Position numbers and translations under genes: made by a program. From Desmonostoc vinosum HA7617-LM4 (lineage in GTDB: Bacteria; Cyanobacteriota; Cyanobacteriia; Cyanobacteriales; Nostocaceae), in the NCBI GenBank assembly GCA_019359515.1, contig JAHHHC010000049.1, forward strand, positions 1-46,756: DNA of 46,756 nucleotides. Direction: 5' to 3'. The notes below the pieces were generated by a model. That model had not been told where the DNA came from. It was given only the letters and a program-made list of their open reading frames with translations, and did not search any database. The stretch's first letter is position 1. Each line of letters opens with the position of its first letter. Of the stretch, positions 33,934 through 42,888 are shown in pieces.

Positions 33934-36647
33934 AAAATCTGGATAATGAATCTCTACAATTAAATGTGCTAGCCTCTTTACCTTGGAATCAACCACCACT
34001 GTGCTGGCTAACCCCCGAACAACAATCCCGACTGCAAAATCAGTCTCAAATCCGTCGGTATCGTCTAGGGGAAAAAATTTGGTCAAATGAATCTGGAGGC
34101 TACCAATTTATCATCGCAGCGGGGAAAGTCCGCTTGCGAGAAGAAGGTGTAGGCAAACCATTAGCAGCCTTAGAGGTGGGAGATTGGTTTGGTGACTTGC
34201 AAAGGCTTTCTACAGATTGTAAAGCTGTAGCTGCTAGCAAAGAAGTCGTTGTAGTTTGTTGGAATACAGCACTGTGGGCAGAAGTTTCTAACCCGCAAAT
34301 TCAGGAGTTTTGGCAAATTCCAGAGGATGTGGGGACACGGGGGGACGCGGTGAGTCCAGTGCTGCGGGAGGGTTTCCCTCCGCAGGCAACTGGCGAACCC
34401 GTAAGGGGGACGATGGAAGGAGAAGTTTTACCTCAGCCACTTTCCCCAACTTCAGAGGGAACGCCTAACCCTCCCGGTTTTCAACTCCAAAGAGGACTAC
34501 CATCTGCAAATCTGGCAGTTTCTAATTATCCGTTTGTGGCAAGCTGGAATACAGCCGCCGCCTGTTTAACAATGGTGGCCCTACAGTTAGAAAATGCTGT
34601 GCAACTGGAATGGGTGCAACGTCAACTCAGAGGACAACGCCCAAAAGATGTTGTGGAAGCAGCCGAAAAGGTAGGGTTAGTGTTGCGGCGGCTGCAAGTG
34701 AGTTGGGGTGAGTTACGGCAGATATCATTTCCAGCTTTGTTGTTATGGAATTCTGACACTACCGAGACCCCTACATGGGTGGTAGCGTATGCTGTTAAGG
34801 GCGATCGCTTAATTATCGCTAATCCTCTGAATCTAGAGGGGACTTGTGAAAGCTTACCACAGTCGGTAGTTGAAGGGTGTTGGGATGGGCAACTGTGGCA
34901 AGTAGAACTTATATCTAAGCAAGAAAGATTTAACCTCGGTTGGTTTACCCCCGCAGTATGGAAGTACCGAGGATTATTAGGGGAAGTATTACTCGCGTCT
35001 TTTACTTTACAGCTTTTAGGGTTAGCCACACCGCTAATTACGCAAGTCGTCATTGATAAAGTGATGGTACAGGAGAGTTTACCAACTCTCGATGTCATGG
35101 CGATCGCATTGTTATCAGTAGCCATATTCGAGTCTATCCTGGGGATACTGCGGCTATTTATCTTTACCCATACAGCCCGTCGTCTAGATTTGAGCTTATC
35201 GGCACAGCTATTTCGCCACCTGATGCGCTTACCTTTAGCCTATTTTGAATCGCGGCGCGTCGGAGACACGGTTGCACGAGTCCAGGAACTCGAACAAATT
35301 CGCCAATTTCTCACAGGCACAGCATTAACCGTGATTTTAGACAGCATCTTTGCGGTGGTGTACCTGGCATTGATGTTTTATTACAATGTTTCACTAACAT
35401 TTGTAGCTTTGGCAGTGCTGCCATTGTTTGCCACATTGACGATAGTAGCAACGCCAATTCTGCGTAACTGGCTCAACGAAACCTTTAATCGTAGTGCCGA
35501 TAGTCAATCATTCTTAGTAGAGACAGTCACAGGCATCCACTCAGTTAAAGCTCATGCAGCAGAACCAGTAGCCCGCGATCGTTGGGAAGGCTTATTTGCT
35601 CGCTTCATTCGCACAGGTTTTAAAGCCTCTACCACCTCCAACATTAGCAGCAATCTTGGCGACTTTCTCACCAATTTTTCCACAATGCTGATTCTCTGGT
35701 TTGGAGCTAAGCTAGTCATAGATCAAAAACTCACCGTTGGGCAACTCGTCGCTTTTCAAATGCTTTCGGGTAGAGTCACAGGGCCACTTTTGCGCTTAGT
35801 ACAGTTGTGGCAAAATCTGCAACAAGTTCTACTTTCAGTAGACCGCATTGGTGATATTCTTAACGTTGCCCCAGAAGCTGAATCGGGAACTGGTCTAGTT
35901 TTACCACTCCTCAAAGGTCAAGTTACCTTCGAGCAAGTCTTTTTCCGCTACCGACCAAATGTCGAACCAGTCCTCAAAGGTATCTCCTTCAACGTCGAAC
36001 CGGGGCAGTTCATCGGCATTGTCGGGCGTAGCGGTTCCGGTAAAAGTACCCTTTCTAAGCTATTGCAACGCCTCTATCAAATCGAATCAGGGCGTATTCT
36101 CATTGATGGTTTTGATATTAAAAGTGCTGATTTAGCCTCACTGCGGCAACAAATTAGCGTGGTTCTCCAAGAGGACTTTCTATTCAACGGTTCCATCTTG
36201 GAAAATATCACTCTCGGTAATCCTGACATCAGCGCCGAACAAGTGGTAGAAGCCGCTAGACTAGCTGTAGCCCACGACTTCATCAGTCAATTACCCTATG
36301 GCTACGAAAGCAATGTTGGCGAACGTGGCACAGCTTTATCTGGTGGACAACGGCAACGTATTGCCTTAGCGCGGTTATTTCTATCTCAAGCACCAATTTT
36401 AGTTTTAGATGAAGCTACTAGCGCCTTGGATAGTGAAACCGAACAGCAGGTGCTACAAAACCTGCAAAAAATTTCCGCTAACCGTACTGTGTTTTTGATT
36501 GCTCACCGCTTTGCCCCCCTCAAACGTGCTGATTTAATTTTGGTGTTGGAACAGGGAATAATTGCCGAACGCGGAACTCACTCACAGTTATTGCAACAAA
36601 AGGGTTTGTATTGGTCATTATATCAACGACAGCAAGCAAACGTTTAA
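33882..36647 (+). CDS. ABC exporter with cNMP-like and degenerate C39 domains (type I secretion-like)
   Basis: A 921-residue HlyB-like exporter half-transporter. About 40-145 is a cyclic-nucleotide-binding-like beta barrel (LGEKIWSNESGGYQFIIAAGKVRLREEG). About 153-177 is a low-complexity stretch written by a palindromic repeat. About 210-345 is C39-peptidase-like, but the catalytic motif reads WNTAAACLTM instead of DCGxACLxM, and the later His and Asp positions read PTWVVAY and ANP, so it cannot cleave. The six-helix transmembrane domain (about 360-640) follows, then the ATPase with GRSGSGKST (about 714-722), LSGGQRQR (about 820) and ILVLDEA (about 840). It probably exports protein together with a HlyD partner that is not in the window. 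Confidence 0.9.
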   Translation: MASRENSKTDGQITSELKNLDNESLQLNVLASLPWNQPPLCWLTPEQQSRLQNQSQIRRYRLGEKIWSNESGGYQFIIAAGKVRLREEGVGKPLAALEVGDWFGDLQRLSTDCKAVAASKEVVVVCWNTALWAEVSNPQIQEFWQIPEDVGTRGDAVSPVLREGFPPQATGEPVRGTMEGEVLPQPLSPTSEGTPNPPGFQLQRGLPSANLAVSNYPFVASWNTAAACLTMVALQLENAVQLEWVQRQLRGQRPKDVVEAAEKVGLVLRRLQVSWGELRQISFPALLLWNSDTTETPTWVVAYAVKGDRLIIANPLNLEGTCESLPQSVVEGCWDGQLWQVELISKQERFNLGWFTPAVWKYRGLLGEVLLASFTLQLLGLATPLITQVVIDKVMVQESLPTLDVMAIALLSVAIFESILGILRLFIFTHTARRLDLSLSAQLFRHLMRLPLAYFESRRVGDTVARVQELEQIRQFLTGTALTVILDSIFAVVYLALMFYYNVSLTFVALAVLPLFATLTIVATPILRNWLNETFNRSADSQSFLVETVTGIHSVKAHAAEPVARDRWEGLFARFIRTGFKASTTSNISSNLGDFLTNFSTMLILWFGAKLVIDQKLTVGQLVAFQMLSGRVTGPLLRLVQLWQNLQQVLLSVDRIGDILNVAPEAESGTGLVLPLLKGQVTFEQVFFRYRPNVEPVLKGISFNVEPGQFIGIVGRSGSGKSTLSKLLQRLYQIESGRILIDGFDIKSADLASLRQQISVVLQEDFLFNGSILENITLGNPDISAEQVVEAARLAVAHDFISQLPYGYESNVGERGTALSGGQRQRIALARLFLSQAPILVLDEATSALDSETEQQVLQNLQKISANRTVFLIAHRFAPLKRADLILVLEQGIIAERGTHSQLLQQKGLYWSLYQRQQANV
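34344..34411. repeat. Palindromic repeat inserted in-frame in the ABC exporter gene
   Basis: GACGCGGTGAG...GGAGGGTTTCCCTCCGCAGGC...AACTGGCG...AAGGGGGAC, the same unit as the intergenic copy at 21073-21168. It is translated as DAVSPVLREGFPPQATGEPV within the linker between the cNMP-like and C39-like domains, without breaking the frame. Confidence 0.82.
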
Positions 36648-37427
36648 CAGTTATCAGTTGGACTGTTTCAGCTATTTTGGTGCATTAGATTTAATAGGCA
36701 TAGGTTGGTTAAACGAAGTGAAACCCAACATAGATATCGGTGTTGCTTTACCCTGTGGGAAGCCGCCCGGAGGGCGTCTACGTTCCTCAAACGCCACTTC
36801 ACAAGGGCGGGGGAAACCCCCGCACGTGAGTGGCTCCCCAACCTACAGAATTTATTGCATCATTTTAGCTGAACCGTATTGGGGTGTAAGTTGCATTTTT
36901 AAGAAAGCTAAAAAATATATCAAATAGTAGGTAAATTAAGATTACCGACTTCTTTGAGAAGTCGGTAATCTCAACACCGCGAATTTTCACAAGCAGATTA
37001 TCTTTTTACTATAAACAGAGAAAATAATAGTATTCAATTAGTAATTATAAATTTACTTTGAAAAATTGGTATTATTTTTTACACATTTATTTATTCATAA
37101 GATTAAATATTTCTCTAAAAGCAGTGATAAAACATCATTAATGTCGATTCATTTTGTTTACATTATTGGCTTTACAAGCATTTAAGTCATTTTAAAATCG
37201 CTAAATATTTTGATCTAAATGATTACTTAAGCATTATCATAAAGAATGTATTTTATACTCTCTAAAATGAGAATAGCATTAAAAAATACTGTAAGGCTAT
37301 AGCTTATTACACTAACTATCACTACTCTTAACACCAATATAAATTTATAGCTAAAACCTTTGATTCAAAAGGATTTAAGTATTTATTTGCATGTGACTTT
37401 CCTTAATTTATTTAAGTAAAACTGCTT
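36648..37427. other. 780-base gap after the ABC exporter, repeats but no gene
   Basis: The first part (36700-36840) is a cluster of inverted repeats, including GCGGGGG-AAA-CCCCCGC at 36807-36823. A strong hairpin follows at 36940. The remainder is AT-rich and stop-dense, with the subtilase promoter presumably close to 37400. A 121-codon frame overlapping the exporter's end reads through the repeat cluster and is not accepted. Confidence 0.5.
36940..36970. terminator. Long perfect hairpin, terminator
   Basis: GATTACCGACTTCT-TTG-AGAAGTCGGTAATC, a 14-base-pair stem with a 3-base loop, 290 bases after the ABC exporter stop. There is no U tract after it. A terminator or a mobile-repeat remnant. 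Confidence 0.55.
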
Positions 37428-39458
37428 ATGTCTTTCACCAATAATTCAACATCTTTTACTAGAGAGAACGGTATCAACACTACCCTCATATCCAATGAGC
37501 AGGCGAATATTTTTGATACTCCTCTGCGTGGTGGAAATATATTGTCATCAATAAATCGCAGTAGTTCTACTCCTGAAGATAATAAATATTCAAATCTGGA
37601 GCAAAGTAGTCAAAGTAACCAAAGTGTTACTCAAATAAGCGCTCTTGCTGCCAATGCTAATGGTAGAGTTGCTAAAACCAACAAAGGCGACAATATTTTA
37701 GTCCAAGCCATCACCGTTGATAAAGCCGACTTGATAATACAAAATGCTGTAAATCCGACTTTAACGTCTGTTGGCAGTACTGTTAAACTCAGCTATCAAG
37801 TGAGAAATCAAGGTAATGGTAGTGCTGATGCCAGTACCACTAAATTTTACTTATCCAAGGATAACGCTTACAACACAGATGATGTGTTGTTGAGTGCTGA
37901 TGCTATTAACAGTATTGCGGCAGGTGCCTACAGCACAGAGACAGCCAACATTATCATTAGCAATGGCATCGCCGCAGGCAAATATTATCTACTTTACCAA
38001 GCTGACGCCAATGGCAAGGTTGCTGAAAGCAACGAAAGCAACAACGTCATTGCCAAAGCTATTCAAATTACTGCCCCAGACCTCATAATACAGAATATTG
38101 TCATTCCTGCTAGCGTAGCCATTGGTACTAAGCTTGAATTCACCTATGAGGTAAAAAATCAAGGTAATGGTAGTGCTGGTGCTAGTAAAACAGCTTTTTC
38201 ACTTTCTCGAGACACAACCATCGGCAATGACGATGATATCCCCATTGGTTACAGCACTGATTTAATTCCCAGTCTTGCGCCTTCTGCTGTATTTTCACAG
38301 TCCATATCTTGGGATATCGACACCACCATTACCGCTGGTAAATATTATTTAATGTTTACAGCCGATGGACTAGGAGAGATTGCCGAAAGCAATGAAAATA
38401 ACAACTATGCCTACAATACGCAACGAATTACTCTAACACCCATTGATGGTGGCGGTTTTAACTCCATTACTGGTTATGGTTTGGTTAACGCCGCTGCCGC
38501 AGTGGCTAAAACACTCGGCAAAAGTCCATTTCCTGATGTGTCTAGCTTAGGTGGTGATAATTGGGGAGCTGATTTGATTAAAGCACCAGAGGTTTGGGCA
38601 AAAGGATACACCGGTAAGGGTATTGTTGTAGCAGTAGTGGACAGTGGCGTTGATCGCAATCACCCAGATTTGAGCGCTAATATCTGGAAGAATCGTCAAG
38701 AAATTGCTGGCAATGGCAAAGATGACGATCGCAACGGCTATATTGATGACGTTTACGGTTGGAACTTCATTGACAAAAACAACAATACCTTAGATGGCTT
38801 CAGTCATGGTACTCACGTTGCTGGTACTATTGCTGCTGTCAAAAATGACTTTGGTGTGACGGGTATTGCTTATGACGCCAAGATTATGCCCGTCAAAGTT
38901 TTTGACAATCAAGGTAATTCCACGGGTAATGCCGTATCCGACGGTATTCGTTATGCAGTGGATAATGGCGCTAAAATCATTAACCTCAGTTTAATCAGTC
39001 CTGATATTAGTGAGCTATCCTTAGCAATTCAATATGCTGTAAACAAAGGAGCAATTATCGTCTCAGCAGCAGGGAATTATGATTTTGGCTCACAAGATCC
39101 AATCTCTGTACGTGGAGAACCAAAGTATCCTGCTAAATATGCAACCAAGTGGGGGCTTGCTGTTGGAGCAGTATACTACAATAGAACGCTGACTGACTTT
39201 TCTCATCGTGCTGGAACGACGCCACTAGCTTACGTTACAGCCCCTGGAGCATACTTTACAGGAGACAACGATTTCGGAATTGGTATTTATTCGACGCTTC
39301 CAGGTAATGATTATGGGTTTAAAAGGGGAACATCTATGGCAACTCCCCATGTTACTGGGGTGGTTGCTTTAATGCTGAGTGCTAAGAGTAACCTCACTAA
39401 TGCTCAAGTGCGTCAAATTGTCACAACCACAGCAGGGAATAACTTAGCAGTTACCTAA
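37428..39458 (+). CDS. CARDB-domain subtilisin-like serine protease (S8)
   Basis: A 676-residue presumed secreted protease without an N-terminal signal peptide, as expected for a type I secretion substrate. After a Ser/Asn-rich start come a partial and two full CARDB adhesion-type beta domains (ADLIIQNAVNPTLTSVGSTV..., PDLIIQNIVIPASVAIGTKL..., each with NQGNGSA and ESNxxNN). Then a motif GYGLVNAAAAVA (about 347-358), and the S8 catalytic domain: Asp405 (VVDSGVD), His460 (SHGTHVAG), Ser636 (GTSMATPH). It ends soon after the catalytic Ser helix. The ABC exporter 780 bases upstream is a plausible export route, which is an inference from proximity. Confidence 0.88.
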   Translation: MSFTNNSTSFTRENGINTTLISNEQANIFDTPLRGGNILSSINRSSSTPEDNKYSNLEQSSQSNQSVTQISALAANANGRVAKTNKGDNILVQAITVDKADLIIQNAVNPTLTSVGSTVKLSYQVRNQGNGSADASTTKFYLSKDNAYNTDDVLLSADAINSIAAGAYSTETANIIISNGIAAGKYYLLYQADANGKVAESNESNNVIAKAIQITAPDLIIQNIVIPASVAIGTKLEFTYEVKNQGNGSAGASKTAFSLSRDTTIGNDDDIPIGYSTDLIPSLAPSAVFSQSISWDIDTTITAGKYYLMFTADGLGEIAESNENNNYAYNTQRITLTPIDGGGFNSITGYGLVNAAAAVAKTLGKSPFPDVSSLGGDNWGADLIKAPEVWAKGYTGKGIVVAVVDSGVDRNHPDLSANIWKNRQEIAGNGKDDDRNGYIDDVYGWNFIDKNNNTLDGFSHGTHVAGTIAAVKNDFGVTGIAYDAKIMPVKVFDNQGNSTGNAVSDGIRYAVDNGAKIINLSLISPDISELSLAIQYAVNKGAIIVSAAGNYDFGSQDPISVRGEPKYPAKYATKWGLAVGAVYYNRTLTDFSHRAGTTPLAYVTAPGAYFTGDNDFGIGIYSTLPGNDYGFKRGTSMATPHVTGVVALMLSAKSNLTNAQVRQIVTTTAGNNLAVT

Positions 39459-39615
39459 GAGCCAAGACGCGTAAAAGAGACTGGAGATTAGGGATTGGGG
39501 ACTGGGTTTGAAGCAGAGCGTCTTTACTTTTTTTAGAACCTGTGAAAAATACCAGGTTTACGCCACTGGGATATTTCTATAAAATAATCTAATTAAAAGA
39601 TTCGCAGAACTATAA

Positions 39616-41241
39616 ATGGACTGGATTACCCTGCTGCGATCGCTACAGTCTGATTTTATTAAAAGGTTAACATCTGGTTGTTTGCTGCATTGTGAAACAG
39701 AAAGTCAATATAGTGAATTAACCATCATCTCTGGAGAAAGGTTAAAATCACTACGAGAATTTTGTTGGCAGATGGCAGAGAAATATAAACGCACGTCCTC
39801 AGTTCGAGACGTTTTTATCAACAATCTCAAAGGCAAGTTAGGTGAAGAGGTTGTCAAAGAACGTTTAGCCAATTTGATTACTGAAGTTGATTATGAAAAA
39901 CGATTTGGTGGTGATGGGAAGGTTGATTTTACCCTAACTTCCGATCCCACAATTGGCATTGAAGTTAAATCTCGTCATGGCAGTTTCGACAAAATTAGAT
40001 GGACAATTAGTTCAGAGGAAGTTGAAAAAAACGTAGTCGTAGTTTGCATTTTGATTCAAGAAGAAGTCAACGAAGCACAACCGGAATATCACCTTTTCTT
40101 AGCTGGCTTTCTCCCAACTAATATGATTAAGTTAAGAACTGGTAAAATTTCCTTTGGAATAGAGCAATTATTGTATGGTGGTGGTTTATGCTGCTATTTA
40201 GAGCAAATACAATCTTCCAAGCAAAAAACTCAAATTTATCATGATCATCAACAGGAATCTTTCTCTAAACAAACAAAAGAACAGTTGCTCAAATCTCCTA
40301 TTTACTCAGATACACAAAGCTATTTACACCATCACAACCGTAATGAAGATTTGCATTGGCTTTATTTGAAACTGGGTAATGAATGTTTAGAAAAAAGAGA
40401 ATATGAAGCAGCAATCATCAATTATACTCAAGCTTTAGAAATTAATCCTGATGCCAGTGATATTTACTATAAAAGAGGTTTAGCTCATTATTACTTAGAA
40501 GATTACGAAGTAGCAATTGAAGATTATACTCAGGCAATTCATCTTACTGCTGACAATGCTAAAGCTTATAACAGAAGAGGTTTAGCTCGATATCAATTAG
40601 GAGAATACGAAGCAGCCATTGAGGATTATACTCAAGCAATCCGCATTAATCCCAATATCGCGATAGCTTATAAAAACCGTGCTGATGCTTTTTATCAAAT
40701 AGGAAATAACCAAGGAGCGATTGAAGATTACACTCACGCAATTCGCATTAATCCCGATTATGCACTCACATACAAAAACCGTAGTCTTGCTCGTCATCTT
40801 CTAGGATCTGAACAAAAAGCTAAACAAATAATCAGGATTGATATTCATGATGCTGTCGCCTACAAAAACCGTGGTAATTCTCGCTCTGATTTAGGAGATT
40901 ACGAAGGAGCGATCGCAGATTATACTCAAGCAATAGAGATTAATCCTAGTTATGCCGACGCCTATTATAACCGTGGTAATGCTCATTCTGATCTAGGAAA
41001 CTATGAAGAGGCGATCGCAGACTATACCAGAGTAATAGAGATTAATCCTAATTATGCCGATGCTTATTACAATCGTGCTAATGCTCGTTTTGGAGTCGGA
41101 GATAAGCCAGCAGCAATTGAAGATTTTCAGCAAGCAGCAAACTTCTATTGGAAAGAAGGCAAGTTAGAAGAACACAAAGATACACGAGAAAGAATTTTAG
41201 AGTTACAAATAGAAGAATCGATAGATATATTGAATTTTTGA
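39616..41241 (+). CDS. PD-(D/E)XK nuclease-like domain fused to TPR repeats
   Basis: A 541-residue protein. Residues about 70-190 resemble a PD-(D/E)XK restriction-endonuclease-like fold: an early Glu in KGKLGEEVVKERL, Asp104 in KVDFTL, then E116-V-K118 in IGIEVKSRHG, with the expected strand spacing. From about 245 to the end are eight TPR units of about 34 residues (AIEDYTQAIRINPN, AIADYTQAIEINPS and relatives), the fifth shortened. TPRs mediate protein contacts; a nuclease domain with a sensor-like repeat array could act in DNA or RNA surveillance, but there is no direct proof. It is a single gene followed by heptamer repeats. Confidence 0.75.
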   Translation: MDWITLLRSLQSDFIKRLTSGCLLHCETESQYSELTIISGERLKSLREFCWQMAEKYKRTSSVRDVFINNLKGKLGEEVVKERLANLITEVDYEKRFGGDGKVDFTLTSDPTIGIEVKSRHGSFDKIRWTISSEEVEKNVVVVCILIQEEVNEAQPEYHLFLAGFLPTNMIKLRTGKISFGIEQLLYGGGLCCYLEQIQSSKQKTQIYHDHQQESFSKQTKEQLLKSPIYSDTQSYLHHHNRNEDLHWLYLKLGNECLEKREYEAAIINYTQALEINPDASDIYYKRGLAHYYLEDYEVAIEDYTQAIHLTADNAKAYNRRGLARYQLGEYEAAIEDYTQAIRINPNIAIAYKNRADAFYQIGNNQGAIEDYTHAIRINPDYALTYKNRSLARHLLGSEQKAKQIIRIDIHDAVAYKNRGNSRSDLGDYEGAIADYTQAIEINPSYADAYYNRGNAHSDLGNYEEAIADYTRVIEINPNYADAYYNRANARFGVGDKPAAIEDFQQAANFYWKEGKLEEHKDTRERILELQIEESIDILNF

Positions 41242-41242
41242 A

Positions 41243-41345
41243 TTAGGATTAGGGACTGGGAATTGGAGAATTGTCATTATTCTCCGCGTAAGCGCGTCCC
41301 CTCACTCCCTCATCCCCCCACTCCCCACTCCCCACTCCCATAAAT
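41243..41345. repeat. Degenerate heptamer cluster (STRR1-like)
   Basis: GATTAGGGACTGGGAATTGG at the left and CCCCACTCCCCACTCCCCAC near 41317-41340 at the right flank a CTCATCCCC stretch. The two sides are roughly complementary and could pair in RNA. No gene. Confidence 0.6.
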
Positions 41346-41441
41346 ACTCATTTAGTCAGTTTGTCTATTTGGGCTATGTTTGGTAAATAAAATAAATAGC
41401 CTGTGTATTAGGCTTTTGTCCTACACTTGACATCAAGCATT

Positions 41442-41705
41442 GTGAGTGCTAAGCGTCTGCCAGAAACTATTGCCCATGTTAGAGTTACTCGCCAATCTTG
41501 GCAGCATGGCTTCCTTGAAGGTGAAGTAAGCGCGGGAGACTTTGAGTGGCACTTCCAGTGGCATTTCCGCCGGGGAGAACTTTCTGTTAAGCCTTCTCAA
41601 GGTCGTGCCTTAATTAAAGAACCTCTTGGTCGCTTTTTGGAACAACAAGATTATCAACTAGAGCCGGGAGGAGATTATGCTTTTACTATTCGGGCGGAGC
41701 TGTAG
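41442..41705 (+). CDS. DUF3146 family protein
   Basis: An 87-residue soluble protein with the block AHVRVTRQSWQHGFLEGEVS and GDFEWHFQWHFRRGELSVKPSQGRALIKEPLGRFL, which I recognise as the cyanobacterial DUF3146 family; function unknown. GTG at 41442 (VSAKRLPE) is chosen as start over an upstream TTG at 41427, because relatives begin at this point and a TTGACA-like sequence covers the TTG. Convergent with the RuvX-like gene. Confidence 0.72.
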   Translation: MSAKRLPETIAHVRVTRQSWQHGFLEGEVSAGDFEWHFQWHFRRGELSVKPSQGRALIKEPLGRFLEQQDYQLEPGGDYAFTIRAEL

Positions 41706-41750
41706 TTAATCAGTGACTTGTACTGAGCGAAGTCGAAAGGAGTCGAAGTA

Positions 41751-42194
41751 TCAGTTAGCTGATTCTGTGAGGCGATTTAAGTATCTTTCAATCAATAGGA
41801 TGGCAACGATGTCATCTATTGGTCGTGGTGGTTGCCGCATACCTTGTGGCAATAGCTTTGTTAGTCCTTTGGGTGGGTACATCTGCCAGTAGCGATCGCG
41901 TGCTTCTAGGGTAGTGTAGCGCTCATTTACTAAAATGATGTTCAACTGGTCTGCTAACTCCTGATGTAATTGCTGTTTCCACCGCTTGGCTGTAGTTTGG
42001 TCGCCCATGATCAGCAAAGAGATGGGGAACTTTTGACGGAGTGTTTCAATGGCAGCGATCGCTTCATTTGCAGCCACAACTTGGTGATAATGGACTTGCC
42101 GATCCAGTCCCATCACCGCTAAACCGCACTTATCCCGACCTGGATCAAACCCTAAAATAACTGGTTGCGTTGGTAAAAATTCAGATGAATTCAT
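41751..42194 (-). CDS. RuvX/YqgF-like RNase H-fold nuclease
   Basis: A 147-residue protein with three RNase H-type acidic motifs: GFDPGRDKCGLAVM (first Asp), NERYTTLEAR (Glu) and PIDDIVAILLIERYL (final Asp). This is the YqgF/RuvX family, known for pre-16S rRNA processing and proposed Holliday junction resolution. The sequence is divergent from typical RuvX (for instance DKCGLAVMGLD instead of KRIGLA), so it may be the second, cyanobacterial branch of the family, with the canonical yqgF elsewhere. The upstream sequence is full of simple repeats. Confidence 0.75.
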   Translation of the reverse strand: MNSSEFLPTQPVILGFDPGRDKCGLAVMGLDRQVHYHQVVAANEAIAAIETLRQKFPISLLIMGDQTTAKRWKQQLHQELADQLNIILVNERYTTLEARDRYWQMYPPKGLTKLLPQGMRQPPRPIDDIVAILLIERYLNRLTESAN

Positions 42195-42233
42195 AAAAAT
42201 ATATTTAAATATTTTAAATATATCGTCTTGAGA

Positions 42234-42315
42234 ATGGGGAGTCGGGAGTCGGGAGTGGGGAGTGGGGGGAGATGAGGGAGATGAGGGAGATGGGGGAGAT
42301 GGGGGAGATGAGGGA
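42234..42315. repeat. Simple repeats GGGAGTC/GGGGAGT and GGGAGATGA
   Basis: GGGAGTC and GGGGAGT heptamers (42237-42268) run into five GGGAGATGA/GGGGGAGAT 9-mers (42270-42315). They sit upstream of the RuvX-like gene. A reading frame across them would give a spurious (HLP)n peptide. Confidence 0.8.
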
Positions 42316-42502
42316 GAAACTTTCTTTGCGTAAGCGCGTCCCCATTACCCCTAATCCCGACTCCCCAATTAGTACATATACTCATCAATTTGTTCAATCT
42401 GAGCATTTTTCCAGCTAACAACTTGATACAAATATTTTTAGCCTCCAAAGTTAACTCAGGAGGCTAATTTACATAAATTGCTTACTTGACATGTTGCACC
42501 TA

Positions 42503-42541
42503 ATAAGGTAGAGCGAATATAATGCACATTTACTACCTTAT
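42503..42541 (+). promoter_or_regulatory. Inverted repeat enclosing a TATAAT box upstream of nblA
   Basis: ATAAGGTAG (42503-42511) and CTACCTTAT (42533-42541) form a perfect 9-base inverted repeat with a 21-base spacer containing TATAAT at 42518-42523. A TTGACA at 42486 is too far (26 bases) for a normal spacing. This may be an activator- or repressor-controlled nblA promoter with a leader of about 360 bases. No canonical NtcA site (GTA-N8-TAC) was found near it. Confidence 0.45.
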
Positions 42542-42888
42542 ATCTTTCTTGCTCCCACAAGCAAGGAAGTATAGCTCAGCCTATCCTTATGTGGACAGGT
42601 CTAAAAAGCTATGGGGTATATAAGTCAGCGTCACTTGTCTGTTTGTACAAACCGTAAATTTTCCCGGAATCCGCTTCAGCGGACTTGGGATATATATCAG
42701 TAGAATCAGGTGCAAGCGTTCATAGCAGAAAAAGTCAATACTTAGGATATGGGCAAACTGTCACACACTTGTTATCTTTCTTAATACGGAGGTACAAATG
42801 CAAGACAGATGTCATCCCAAACATCATTCTTTTTGGACTTCTGTTATCGATAGATCACCTTTACGCGTTGTTTTTTTCGGAGTTTATT

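Noticed and set aside
36562-36927. 121-codon frame overlapping the ABC exporter end
   Set aside because: Out-of-frame shadow continuing into an inverted-repeat cluster.
42191-42448. 85-codon minus-strand frame with (HLP)n
   Set aside because: Entirely produced by the GGGAGATGA-type simple repeats.
42685-42888. N-terminal extension of nblA
   Set aside because: NblA proteins are about 60-65 residues and begin at the internal ATG with CGGAG upstream.
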